Shown piece by piece: positions 18,055 through 26,126 of a DNA stretch of 64,000 bases. The DNA comes from JAEZPW01 sp035629075 (GTDB lineage Bacteria; Acidobacteriota; Terriglobia; Terriglobales; Acidobacteriaceae), in assembly GCA_035629075.1 (NCBI GenBank), contig DASPIK010000024.1, positions 62,001-126,000 on the forward strand, read 5' to 3'. Positions within the stretch are counted from its first letter, which is position 1; every line of letters starts with the position of its first letter. The notes under the pieces were generated by a model. That model worked only from the letters and a program-made list of their open reading frames with translations, did not search any database and was not told the DNA's origin. A program made the position numbers and the translations under genes.

Positions 18055-19263
18055 CTACATCGCCACGGCCTTCTCGCTAGCGCTTATCGCTCGTGCGTAC
18101 ACTTGCTGCGCGGCTTTGACGCCCGCACCGAATTCAACCTTGTGGTGCGGAGCAACGCGCGCCAAGACCTGTTCCAGCGCGCCAATCACGCCGATCGTAT
18201 CGAGATAGTCGTAGTAGCCCAGGTGTGCGATGCGGACCATCTTGCCCTTCATCTCGCCCTGACCATTGGCGACCACGGCGTCAAATCGCTCGCGGAACTC
18301 CTTCACCAGCAAGCCGGAATCCATGCCTTCGGGCGGCATGATGGCCGTGAGTGCCGCTCCGGGAGCTGAGGCCGGGAATATCGTCAGTCCGAGCGCCGAA
18401 GCCGCAGCCCGTGTCATCGCAGCGCAGGTCTCAGCGTTGGCGATCAAGGCGTCGCGCCCTGCGGCGAGGTCGCCCTGGCCGGAAGCACGGATATATTCGA
18501 GTGCCGCCGCGAGGCCCGCTACGAGTGAGATGGCCGGGGTGAATGCCGTCTCGCCTTTAAGCTGCGACTTGCGCTCCTTGCGGAGATCGAAGTAGTAGCT
18601 GGGCGAGTGCGGCTGCTCCATTCGATTCCACGCGCGTTCGCTGACTGCCAAGTAAGCCAGGCCGGGCGGTACCATGACCGCTTTTTGCGACCCGCCGATG
18701 ATGACGTCGATGCCCCAGCCGTCCACGTCGAAGTACGTGGTACCCAGTCCGGTAATGGCATCGACTATGAGCAGTGTGTGTTCGGCAGACCTCGACTCGG
18801 CAATCTCACGAGCTACCATTTCCACGCTGTGCCGCGCACCCGTGGAACTTTCCGTCGCCTGCATGAAAACAGCTCGTACGTCACCTGAAGCGACTTTCTC
18901 CCGTACCGCTTCCGGAATGAAAGTCTCGCCGTAGGGCGCGCTAAGAACGTCGACGTTGCAGCCCCACGTCTTCGTCAGATCACGCCAGCGCTCGCCGAAT
19001 TTTCCGGCGGTCAGGACCAGCACCTTGTCACCGGGTGAGGTCAGGTTAGTGACCGAGGCCTCCATCGCTCCGGTGCCGGAAGACGCTAGCAAAACGACGT
19101 CGTTCTTTGTGCCGATGAATGTTTTCAGGTCAGCAAGAGTTTTCGAGAAGAGAGCCTTGAAATCCGCCGTGCGGTGGTGAATGCCGGAAGCCGCCATTGC
19201 AGTCTGGGCGGCAGGAAGAAGTGGCGTGGGACCCGGTGTGAAGAGCCGGTTCTTACGCAGCAT
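18055..19263 (-). CDS. Class V aminotransferase, alanine-glyoxylate / serine-pyruvate type
   Basis: 402 residues from ATG 19263, with GGAG eight bases upstream inside the end of the preceding gene (gap of five bases, so translation is probably coupled). 'LFTPGPTPLLP' opens the fold, 'LLIVDAITGLGTTYFDVD' holds the PLP-contacting Asp, and 'GGSQKAVMVPPGLAYLAVS' holds the PLP lysine. The family transaminates alanine, serine or glyoxylate. Because serA is the next gene, it may work as the phosphoserine transaminase of this organism; SerC of the classic type is not in the window. That role is inference. Confidence 0.88.
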   Translation of the reverse strand: MLRKNRLFTPGPTPLLPAAQTAMAASGIHHRTADFKALFSKTLADLKTFIGTKNDVVLLASSGTGAMEASVTNLTSPGDKVLVLTAGKFGERWRDLTKTWGCNVDVLSAPYGETFIPEAVREKVASGDVRAVFMQATESSTGARHSVEMVAREIAESRSAEHTLLIVDAITGLGTTYFDVDGWGIDVIIGGSQKAVMVPPGLAYLAVSERAWNRMEQPHSPSYYFDLRKERKSQLKGETAFTPAISLVAGLAAALEYIRASGQGDLAAGRDALIANAETCAAMTRAAASALGLTIFPASAPGAALTAIMPPEGMDSGLLVKEFRERFDAVVANGQGEMKGKMVRIAHLGYYDYLDTIGVIGALEQVLARVAPHHKVEFGAGVKAAQQVYARAISASEKAVAM

Positions 19264-19268
19264 AGAAC

Positions 19269-20486
19269 TTACTCCAGTCGGATGGTCTGATAGTCCTTGG
19301 GAACCGCCGAGATGATTCGTCCACCCTGTCTGAAGATAATAATCCCCGACGCCCGGTCGTGGGGCGCGCGAGTCAGAAGAAGTCCATCTCCGTCCGGATT
19401 GGCCGGCGGGGTGCCGGCCCATTCGATGCTCGAGATGACTGCTTTTGGCACGCGGGCTGCAATGCCGACATAGTTGAAACTGGCGTCGTAAATCCTTTCA
19501 CTGTGGCTCAAGATCACGACACGCTTCTTTTCACCTGAGGACTCAAGAACATACGCAGCGTCCGACTGCGCACCTGCACCGGCAAAGTCCGCGGATACGC
19601 GTCCGGCTACCGCAATTTTTTGCGCACGCAGCCACGTCGTACCGTCGGGGTCAAAGCTACTCTCGCTGGCGACATGCCATTTATTTGCACCGGGAATGAT
19701 CGCCGCATCCGTTCGAGCGATTTCCGCCGAAACGTCTTTTCGCATTATCTGAGAATGCGCTGGCGTCTTCGAGGACTGGACCGCGATCAGGACCGCCCCG
19801 GCTGCAGCCACCACGCCCGCAGCGATAGCCGCCCTCAGCATCAGCCTGCGCTCGCGCTTCAGCGGTTCGACCCTGACTTTTTCGGCGCCGGGCATCTCGG
19901 CCAGGGGTGCCGCGAGCGCGTTGAGCGATTCAAGCTGTACCCGGACATTTGTCACCGTCGAGGGAGAAGGCGGGGCGAGGTCGATCAACTCCACCATTCC
20001 GGTCGTTACCCGAATGTATGTGTTCGAGGACCGGCACAGTTTCGTCAATGCCGGCATCACCCCACGCGAACTGAGCAGCAGCTTCGCTTGAGTTGGGTGG
20101 TCGGATCGCGCCTCAACGCGGGTGTTGAACATCTCATCCGGCGTTCGCAGCAGTATCCGCCCTTCCTTTGCCTTTGCAGATCGGGGCCCCAGGAAGAGGT
20201 TAATGTTCGATGGCGCGCCCAGCCGAATGTTCAACCCAGGAGTGTTCTCCGAATGAGAAAAGCGCACCTGTACCGGCCTGTTGCTATACGTCCCACTAAC
20301 CACCAGGTCCTGGCCGTCACGAAACACCTCGCCGCTCAAGCTCTTGCCGAGTCGTAGCGCGTCGGCCATCAAGTTCTTATAGCCCGAGAACCGGCCACGA
20401 TCGCGTAGGAAAGCGATGATGGCGCCGACAAAAACAACGGCCATCACGATAGTTACCGGGATTGCTAGCGGCGGAAGCGATTGCAT
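19269..20486 (-). CDS. Membrane protein of unknown function
   Basis: About 405 residues if it starts at ATG 20486 (436 from 20579; neither has a clear ribosome site). Two membrane helices: near residues 7-28, followed by 'FLRDRGRFSGYKNLMADALR', and one in the middle ('AAIAAGVVAAAGAVLIAVQ'). The first soluble part has a beta-rich region and 'SSRGVMPALTKLCRSSNTYI'; the second is likely outside the membrane. No family recognised. It shares an operon with the aminotransferase gene five bases downstream. Confidence 0.65.
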   Translation of the reverse strand: MQSLPPLAIPVTIVMAVVFVGAIIAFLRDRGRFSGYKNLMADALRLGKSLSGEVFRDGQDLVVSGTYSNRPVQVRFSHSENTPGLNIRLGAPSNINLFLGPRSAKAKEGRILLRTPDEMFNTRVEARSDHPTQAKLLLSSRGVMPALTKLCRSSNTYIRVTTGMVELIDLAPPSPSTVTNVRVQLESLNALAAPLAEMPGAEKVRVEPLKRERRLMLRAAIAAGVVAAAGAVLIAVQSSKTPAHSQIMRKDVSAEIARTDAAIIPGANKWHVASESSFDPDGTTWLRAQKIAVAGRVSADFAGAGAQSDAAYVLESSGEKKRVVILSHSERIYDASFNYVGIAARVPKAVISSIEWAGTPPANPDGDGLLLTRAPHDRASGIIIFRQGGRIISAVPKDYQTIRLE

Positions 20487-20868
20487 GGGCACACGTATGG
20501 AACGACGCTGTCGCTCAGATACTAATATTCCCTCTGGCCGCGCATCATAGCACGTTTGCTGCTGCTGCTCTGTCGTCATTGGTACGTGGTCATTCGTGCA
20601 GAGCAGCAGCCGTTGGGGACCAAAAATTGGTATAAGAGGGTTCAGGAGCTACGGTCGCGTCGAGGGCCGGCGATTGACGTACTCATGCCAGCCAAAGATC
20701 CAGGCGAGCGGCTGCGGATCCAAGGCTGGGGATCAGCAGTAGAGGCGAAATTGTGCTGAAGCAACGCTAGCGACGCGTGACAGGAGAAGAGGGCGCTAGT
20801 GCCTGGTTTTTTGGTTCCGCCAGTGAACTAAACCAAGGACCCCATGCAGGAATGCACTGCTTCCTGCA
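20487..20868. other. Intergenic region upstream of rpmE terminator, no gene seen
   Basis: About 380 bases with no credible coding region. A weak TTGGTT...AACCAA inverted pair lies near 20810-20835. I looked for SRP RNA, 6S RNA and tRNA signatures and did not find one. The promoter of the gene at 20486 on the minus strand should lie here. Confidence 0.4.
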
Positions 20869-20874
20869 ACTGAA

Positions 20875-20906
20875 AGGCCTCCGGTGAATACACGGAGGCC
20901 TTTGAT
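20875..20906 (-). terminator. Hairpin terminator after rpmE
   Basis: An 11-bp inverted repeat (AAAGGCCTCCG / CGGAGGCCTTT with a short loop) lies 20-50 bases after the rpmE stop. The T-rich flank on the plus side (GATCTTTTG) means it may also work in the other direction. Confidence 0.7.
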
Positions 20907-20925
20907 CTTTTGCAGAATGTGAAAC

Positions 20926-21138
20926 TTACTTCTGCTCGTTCTTCGCGTACTTGCGGCGGAAGCGCTCGATGCGGCCGGCGCTGTCGATAACCTTCTGCTT
21001 GCCCGTAAAGAACGGGTGGCACGCGGAGCAGATTTCCACGCTGATGTCGCCCTTGTGCGTCGAGCGGGTCGTAAATGTGTTGCCGCACGCGCACTTGACG
21101 CGCACTTCGTTGTAAACCGGATGGATGGCTGCCTTCAT
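20926..21138 (-). CDS. rpmE: 50S ribosomal protein L31
   Basis: 70 residues from ATG 21138; a longer reading to 21183 lacks family similarity. 'MKAAIHPVYNEVRVKCACGN' and 'EICSACHPFFTGKQKVIDSAGRI' are L31 signatures. Both zinc Cys pairs are present (Cys-Ala-Cys-Gly and Cys-Ser-Ala-Cys), so this is the zinc-containing C+ form. It is a single-gene unit with its own terminator-like hairpin. Confidence 0.97.
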   Translation of the reverse strand: MKAAIHPVYNEVRVKCACGNTFTTRSTHKGDISVEICSACHPFFTGKQKVIDSAGRIERFRRKYAKNEQK

Positions 21139-21443
21139 TGCTCTCAGGAACCTCTCGCGGAAAAAGTTGATTCTATAGGACAAACCGGCATCTGTGCAAA
21201 TCAGAGTGGATGGACGGGTTGCCGGGCTTGGTTCTCAATTAGATTCAGCTCGCGGCAGGTTTCGCTTCAGCAGGCAATGGGTGCCGTTCTCATGTTTGTG
21301 AAAGTATCCCCTTTCCGATTCTCAATCTGCCATTTCAATGACTTTCCTCAACCCGCTCTCTTGGTTTCTAATCATCCGTTTAGCACAAGAAGTTCATCAG
21401 AGTGGTTTGAACACGCGCCTCGGAACATAAGAAAGGGAAAGTC
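21139..21443. other. 305-base divergent region between rpmE and pgi
   Basis: No gene seen. It separates two divergent genes and should hold both promoters. The pgi ribosome site (AAGGGAAAG) lies directly before ATG 21444. No riboswitch-like structure was recognised. Confidence 0.5.
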
Positions 21444-22826
21444 ATGGCGTTACCGATCAGCTTCAACTTCGACAACACGCTGGAAAAGGCCGTTGGGAAC
21501 GAAGGTCTGCGCCCGCAGGACCTTAAAACCGGGGAGGGCTTTGCCACCGCCGCCGTTCAGTCATTCAAGTTACGCGTTGAATCCGGCGAAATCGGGTTCC
21601 CGGTGCTCCCAGACGACACCGCAACTTTGCGCGCGGTACAGGAGTTTGCTCATGACGTGCGCGGGCGGTACGACGATGTGCTACTGGTCGGAATCGGCGG
21701 CTCAGCTCTTGGACCGTATGCCTTGGACGTTGCCATCCGCGGCCCACACCCGGTGCAGATGAGCGCCGACGGCAAGGGCCGCCTGGCCCGTCCTCGGCTC
21801 GTAGTGCTCGACAATGTTGATCCCGGGTTCGTGGCGGCAGCGTTAGGTCAGCTCAATCCCAAGCGCACGCTGGTTTGTGTTATCGCCAAGTCCGGCTCTA
21901 CGGCCGAGACTTTGGCAACGTTCCTCATCGTCCGCGAGTGGATGTATGCCGGCGCTGGAAGACGAGCGCGAGGCCAGATCGTCGCGATCACCGATGCGCA
22001 CAAGGGCGATCTGCTCGAAATCGCAAAGGAAGAGCGCTATCCACTGTTCTTCATCCCCGGCAACGTGGGCGGACGCTTCAGCGTGTTCACGCCGGTCGGC
22101 CTGGTACCGGCAGCCCTGATTGGATTGGACATTAAGGACCTGCTCAAGGGCGCACGCGACGCAAACAAGGTCTGCTGGTCCAACGACATGAAGAAGAACC
22201 CGGCGCTCGCGTCGGCCATCGTTCACCACGCGCTTGATCGCTGGCAGGAAAAGCGCGTTGAGGTCGTTTTCGCGTACTCCCAATACCTCTGGGGCGCGGC
22301 GTTCTGGTATCGCCAGCTCTGGGCGGAGAGCCTGGGCAAAAAGGTGAACCGCAAGGGCAAGGTGGTCGAAATGGGACAGACGCCCGTTGCCGCACTCGGC
22401 GTGACCGACCAGCACTCGCAGGTGCAGCTCTACATGGAAGGCCCACGCGACAAGATGATCACCTTCTGGGAAGTTGAAAAGCCGCGCGTCGACCTGAAGA
22501 TCCCGAAGGACCTGACGAAGTACGATTCGACCAAGTATCTGGGCGGCAAGAAGTTGGGTCAGCTTTTCCGCGCCGAGCGCATTGCCACAGAAGCCGCTCT
22601 CACCGAGGCGCAGCGTCCGAACTGCCGCTGGACGCTGCGCAGCGTGGACGAATACACCATGGGCATGTTTTTCCAGATGCTCGCCTATCAGACGGCTTTC
22701 GCGGGCGAACTGTTCGGCATCAACGCGTTCGACCAGCCCGGAGTCGAACTCGGCAAGCAACTCACTTACGGCCTGATGGGGCGCAAAGGGTATGAGGAGT
22801 TTGCCAAGGGTCTGAAGCGGCCGTAA
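21444..22826 (+). CDS. pgi: Glucose-6-phosphate isomerase
   Basis: 460 residues. Interconverts glucose 6-phosphate and fructose 6-phosphate in glycolysis and gluconeogenesis. 'LVGIGGSALGPYAL', 'VLDNVDPGFVAAAL', 'CVIAKSGSTAETLATFLI', 'PGNVGGRFSVFTPVGL' and 'QHSQVQLYMEGP' are the sugar-isomerase and PGI active-site regions, in order. The length is typical of the shorter bacterial form. AAGGGAAAG lies just before the ATG. The gene stands alone; the next gene on the strand is 131 bases away. Confidence 0.96.
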   Translation: MALPISFNFDNTLEKAVGNEGLRPQDLKTGEGFATAAVQSFKLRVESGEIGFPVLPDDTATLRAVQEFAHDVRGRYDDVLLVGIGGSALGPYALDVAIRGPHPVQMSADGKGRLARPRLVVLDNVDPGFVAAALGQLNPKRTLVCVIAKSGSTAETLATFLIVREWMYAGAGRRARGQIVAITDAHKGDLLEIAKEERYPLFFIPGNVGGRFSVFTPVGLVPAALIGLDIKDLLKGARDANKVCWSNDMKKNPALASAIVHHALDRWQEKRVEVVFAYSQYLWGAAFWYRQLWAESLGKKVNRKGKVVEMGQTPVAALGVTDQHSQVQLYMEGPRDKMITFWEVEKPRVDLKIPKDLTKYDSTKYLGGKKLGQLFRAERIATEAALTEAQRPNCRWTLRSVDEYTMGMFFQMLAYQTAFAGELFGINAFDQPGVELGKQLTYGLMGRKGYEEFAKGLKRP

Positions 22827-22839
22827 GCACCGCGACGAT

Positions 22840-22894
22840 TGCAGATCGCAGAACACGTCGCAGACTTCGTTTTGACGCACTTCTGCGATCTGCA
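22840..22894. repeat. 14-bp perfect inverted repeat after pgi
   Basis: TGCAGATCGCAGAA (22840-22853) and its exact complement (22881-22894) are separated by 27 bases that contain another CGCAGA. It could act as a terminator for pgi, although no T-run follows the second arm. It also looks like the other paired short arrays in this window, here with a GCAGATCGCAGA unit. Confidence 0.7.
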
Positions 22895-22957
22895 CTTCTA
22901 GATTTCGCTCGAGGCTATCCCCGGGCGACCCGGCAGCTCGTGTAAACTTCCGTTGCC

Positions 22958-24829
22958 ATGCCGCGTGATCCCGTCGAACTGGAGATCTTCAAGAGCATCT
23001 TCCACTCGATCGCCGAAGAGATGGGAGCGGCGTTGCGGCGCACCGCCTTCTCGCCAAACATCAAGGAGCGACGTGACTACTCGTGTGCCGTGTTCGACGG
23101 CAGTGGCGAGGTGATCGCCATGGGCGACCACATGCCGGTCCACCTAGGTTCCATGCCGATGTCCGTGCGCGCCGCCATCGACCGGCTCGATTTCCAACCG
23201 GGCGACGTTGCTATGCTCAATGACCCGTTCGCGGGCGGAACCCATCTGCCGGACATCACCATGGTCATGCCAGTGTGGGTTGAGGAAGGCGTCGCAGAGA
23301 ACAAAGCTTTCGAAAGCTTCGGAGGTGTCGGAGGTTCCGAAAGACCGAAACCGGTTGGTTCGACCGGGGTAAAAGCAAGGCGGGCCTCTAAGCAGGACCA
23401 AGCGACCCGTGCCGGGCTCGAGCGTACTGCGGTCGCGACAAAAGCGAGCGAGACCGGCGTGAGTTCGCCCCGCGCCTCTGCCAACCTCCGAAACGTCCGA
23501 AACCTCCGAAACCTTTCTCCTGACTTCTACGTCGCCTCTCGCGCCCACCATGCCGACGTCGGGGGAACCTATGCCGGGTCGATGGGACTGTGTCGCGAGA
23601 TTTACCAGGAAGGACTGCGCATTCCGCCCGTCAAGTTGATGCGGGGCGGCGAGATTGACCGCGACATCCTCGCGCTGGTGCTCAACAACGTTCGCACCCC
23701 TGACGAGCGCGAAGGCGACCTGGGCGCCCAGATTGCCGCCTGCAACACGGGCGCATCGCGACTGCGCGAGGTTTGTGAACGCTACGGCCTATCGACTGTG
23801 AAACGAGCGGCTGCCGAACTGCTCGACTACTCCGAAGAGATGATGCTGGCACTGCTGCGCGACATCAAGCCGGGCGAGTACGCGGCAGAAGATTTTCTCG
23901 ATGACGACGGCATTACAGACAAGCCGGTGAAGGTCGCGGTGAAAGTTCGTGTCGGATCTTTGCCGTTAGCTGTTAGCCAGAAGCAACGAGCAAGTGGCGA
24001 AAAGCGAAAGCGGGCGGCCAATACCCAAGACCCGACACCCAACACCATCGTGGTCGACTTCACCGGGAGCGATCCGCAGGTCGAAGGCAGCATCAACGCT
24101 GTCGAGGCGATCACGTACTCCGCTGTCTTCTACGTGTTTCGTTGTCTTGTCGCCGAAGAGGTCCCAGCTACGGCCGGGCTGATGCGGCCCATCCGCGTCG
24201 TCGCTCCACCCGGGACGGTCGTCAATGCCATCCCTCCCGCAGCCGTAGCGGGAGGCAATGTCGAGATGTCGCAGCGTATCGTTGATGTGCTGCTGAAAGC
24301 ACTTTCACAGGCTCTTCCCGGCCGCATTCCAGCGGCAGCTAGTGGGACGATGAACAATCTCACCATCGGCGGAATCGATCCGCGCACCGGATCACCCTTT
24401 GCCTACTACGAGACGATCGCCGGTGGCATGGGTGCGCGCCCGACAAAGGACGGTGTGAGCGGCGTTCACACACACATGACCAACTCGCTCAACACACCGG
24501 CCGAAGCGCTTGAGTACGCCTATCCGTTTCGTGTAACGCGCTACTCACTCCGGCGCGGCAGCGGGGGCGAGGGCGTTCACCATGGCGGCGATGGCATCAT
24601 CCGCGAAATCGAATTGCTGACGGACGCCGAAGTCACCATGCTCTCCGACCGTCGCAATAGCGGCCCCTACGGCCTGTGCGGTGGCAGTGACGGCTCGCCG
24701 GGAAAAACCGAGATCATCCGCCTCGATGGTTCCGTTGAACCCATGCCCAGCAAAGGCAGTGCGCGTTTGAGGAAAGGCGAGCGCGTGCGGGTGGAAACAC
24801 CGGGAGGAGGGGGCTTCGGCAAAAGTTAA
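22958..24829 (+). CDS. hyuB: Hydantoinase B / 5-oxoprolinase family protein with two in-frame insertions
   Basis: 623 residues; the family subunit is usually nearer 520. The family opens ATP-dependently a hydantoin or 5-oxoproline ring, with a HyuA partner. 'RRTAFSPNIKERRDYSCAVF', 'GDHMPVHLGSMP', 'NDPFAGGTHLPDITMVMPV', 'ASRAHHADVGGTYAGSM' and the C-terminal 'RRGSGGEGVHHGGDGIIREI' and 'ETPGGGGFG' are intact. About 70 extra residues (roughly 113-188) split two motifs that are normally close, and about 30 more (roughly 330-362) precede 'IVVDFTGSDPQ'. Both extra parts are low-complexity DNA with short arrays. No hyuA lies next to it, so its partner is elsewhere or absent. Confidence 0.92.
   Translation: MPRDPVELEIFKSIFHSIAEEMGAALRRTAFSPNIKERRDYSCAVFDGSGEVIAMGDHMPVHLGSMPMSVRAAIDRLDFQPGDVAMLNDPFAGGTHLPDITMVMPVWVEEGVAENKAFESFGGVGGSERPKPVGSTGVKARRASKQDQATRAGLERTAVATKASETGVSSPRASANLRNVRNLRNLSPDFYVASRAHHADVGGTYAGSMGLCREIYQEGLRIPPVKLMRGGEIDRDILALVLNNVRTPDEREGDLGAQIAACNTGASRLREVCERYGLSTVKRAAAELLDYSEEMMLALLRDIKPGEYAAEDFLDDDGITDKPVKVAVKVRVGSLPLAVSQKQRASGEKRKRAANTQDPTPNTIVVDFTGSDPQVEGSINAVEAITYSAVFYVFRCLVAEEVPATAGLMRPIRVVAPPGTVVNAIPPAAVAGGNVEMSQRIVDVLLKALSQALPGRIPAAASGTMNNLTIGGIDPRTGSPFAYYETIAGGMGARPTKDGVSGVHTHMTNSLNTPAEALEYAYPFRVTRYSLRRGSGGEGVHHGGDGIIREIELLTDAEVTMLSDRRNSGPYGLCGGSDGSPGKTEIIRLDGSVEPMPSKGSARLRKGERVRVETPGGGGFGKS
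23318..23341. repeat. TTCGGAGGT-type array, left edge of hyuB insertion 1
   Basis: Two to three 9-base units of the type TTCGGAGG(T/TG)TCGGAGGTTCCGA lie inside hyuB. The same unit occurs in inverted orientation at 23483-23514 and again between genes at 30411-30482. Confidence 0.75.
23483..23514. repeat. 9-bp tandem array, right edge of hyuB insertion 1
   Basis: Units AACCTCCGA, AACGTCCGA, AACCTCCGA and a partial AACCTTTCT follow one another. Read on the other strand these are TTCGGAGGT units, so the two arrays that bound the insertion face each other. Confidence 0.85.
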
Positions 24830-24904
24830 CCGCGATTTACGCGAACGAACGTGGATCAGAAATGGGATTGGCGCCTCTGAATCGGCGGTGTACCATTCTC
24901 TCCC

Positions 24905-25486
24905 GTGAAAACGTCGCTCGTCGTCACGATTGCTTCGGTTATTCTCTTCGCAGTATGGGTAGCTCGGGGACAATCGCCGCCCCGCGATCCAGAACGAATA
25001 GAACCGGAAGCGTACCGGGTCTATTCCGAAGTGTTGCGTTCAGAATCAGAGCGACTGGCATCGAACGAGGCCTTGGTAATAAAGGACATCACCTCGGATG
25101 GCCAACTCAAGTTGCCGAGCTTCGACCTCGGTAAGTGCTTCAACCCGGAGCAGGTTCCGACGGCTGTAGTAGAGAATTTCAAGATCGCAAACGCGCGGTC
25201 CTGGCAACTAGAAAATCGTCTCGAGCACGACACGTACAAGTTCGAACACGATGTGCCTCACAATTACCTGCAATTTTCGGCTGTTGGGTTCAATCCTGAC
25301 AAGACGCTCGCGGTCGTTGAACTGATCCGGAGCTCCGCACCCGAGGACAGTACGACCATCGAACAGACCTCAGATTTCGTGCTCCTGGGTAAACAGCGCG
25401 GCAAATGGCAAGTACTCAAAACAGGCTGCCACACGTCGCGAGTGATTCTTTCGAACGTTCCTTCCGGTCTTCAGCAAACCCATTAG
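24905..25486 (+). CDS. Secreted protein of unknown function
   Basis: 193 residues from GTG 24905. An N-terminal hydrophobic segment (about 4-22, ending VARGQS) looks like a signal peptide. The mature part has two Cys (near 79 and 178) that could pair, and 'LVIKDITSDGQLKLP' and 'DFVLLGKQRGKWQVLKTGC' near the end. The last part suggests a beta-sheet fold like that of nuclear-transport-factor-type domains, but I cannot place it in a family. It precedes a DinB-type gene by 80 bases on the same strand. Confidence 0.7.
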   Translation: MKTSLVVTIASVILFAVWVARGQSPPRDPERIEPEAYRVYSEVLRSESERLASNEALVIKDITSDGQLKLPSFDLGKCFNPEQVPTAVVENFKIANARSWQLENRLEHDTYKFEHDVPHNYLQFSAVGFNPDKTLAVVELIRSSAPEDSTTIEQTSDFVLLGKQRGKWQVLKTGCHTSRVILSNVPSGLQQTH

Positions 25487-25566
25487 TACACATCCGAAGA
25501 AGAACACCCGCTGAATCTGTGCGTCCCGCTGACCTTGCGGGTCGTCCAAAGCAGCGGAGACAAGAC

Positions 25567-26124
25567 ATGGCTGAAGACACTCTCAACAGCAGTTTCGGCT
25601 CTCACTACCTCGACGAGGCTCGCCGCCAGTTTCGTGGACACAAGAAGCTGGCCGAAGGAGCGCTGGCGCAGTTAAGTGACGAAGAGCTGTTCCGCGCCCC
25701 GGACGCCGAGTCAAACAGCATTGCCATAATGATGCGCCACATCAGCGGCAATCAACGCTCGCGCTTCACCGACTTCCTGACGACCGACGGCGAGAAACCA
25801 GACCGCAATCGTGACCAGGAATTTGAGAACCCGGCGCAGAGCCGCGAAGCGTTGGTCAAGGTGTGGGAGAAGTCTTGGGCAGTGGTCTTCGACTCTTTGG
25901 CTTCACTGACGCCTGAAGACCTGCTAAAGACGGTCACCGTGCGTGGAGAGCCCTTGACTGTGCTTCAGGCCATCAACCGACAAGTGGCGCACTACGCTTA
26001 TCACGTTGGCCAGATCGTGTTCCTGGCCAAGCATTGGAAGGGATCGGAATGGAAGTCGTTGAGCATCCCTAAAGGCAAGTCGAACGCCCCGGAGGCGCTC
26101 GCCGCCGAAAAGAACCGGCCCTGA
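25567..26124 (+). CDS. DinB/DUF1572 family protein
   Basis: 185 residues from ATG 25567. A four-helix bundle pattern with 'IAIMMRHISGNQRSRFTDFL' and 'VAHYAYHVGQIVFLAKHW' marks DUF1572, part of the DinB-like metal-binding superfamily; His near residues 58, 139 and 143 are the likely metal ligands. Some relatives transfer bacillithiol or mycothiol; activity here is unknown. It converges with the DUF2071 gene, two bases apart. Confidence 0.85.
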   Translation: MAEDTLNSSFGSHYLDEARRQFRGHKKLAEGALAQLSDEELFRAPDAESNSIAIMMRHISGNQRSRFTDFLTTDGEKPDRNRDQEFENPAQSREALVKVWEKSWAVVFDSLASLTPEDLLKTVTVRGEPLTVLQAINRQVAHYAYHVGQIVFLAKHWKGSEWKSLSIPKGKSNAPEALAAEKNRP

Positions 26125-26126
26125 GA

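Noticed and set aside
20580..20868. Small stable RNA (SRP, 6S or tmRNA) upstream of rpmE
   Set aside because: No conserved loop or core of these RNAs could be found by eye; a covariance search would be needed.
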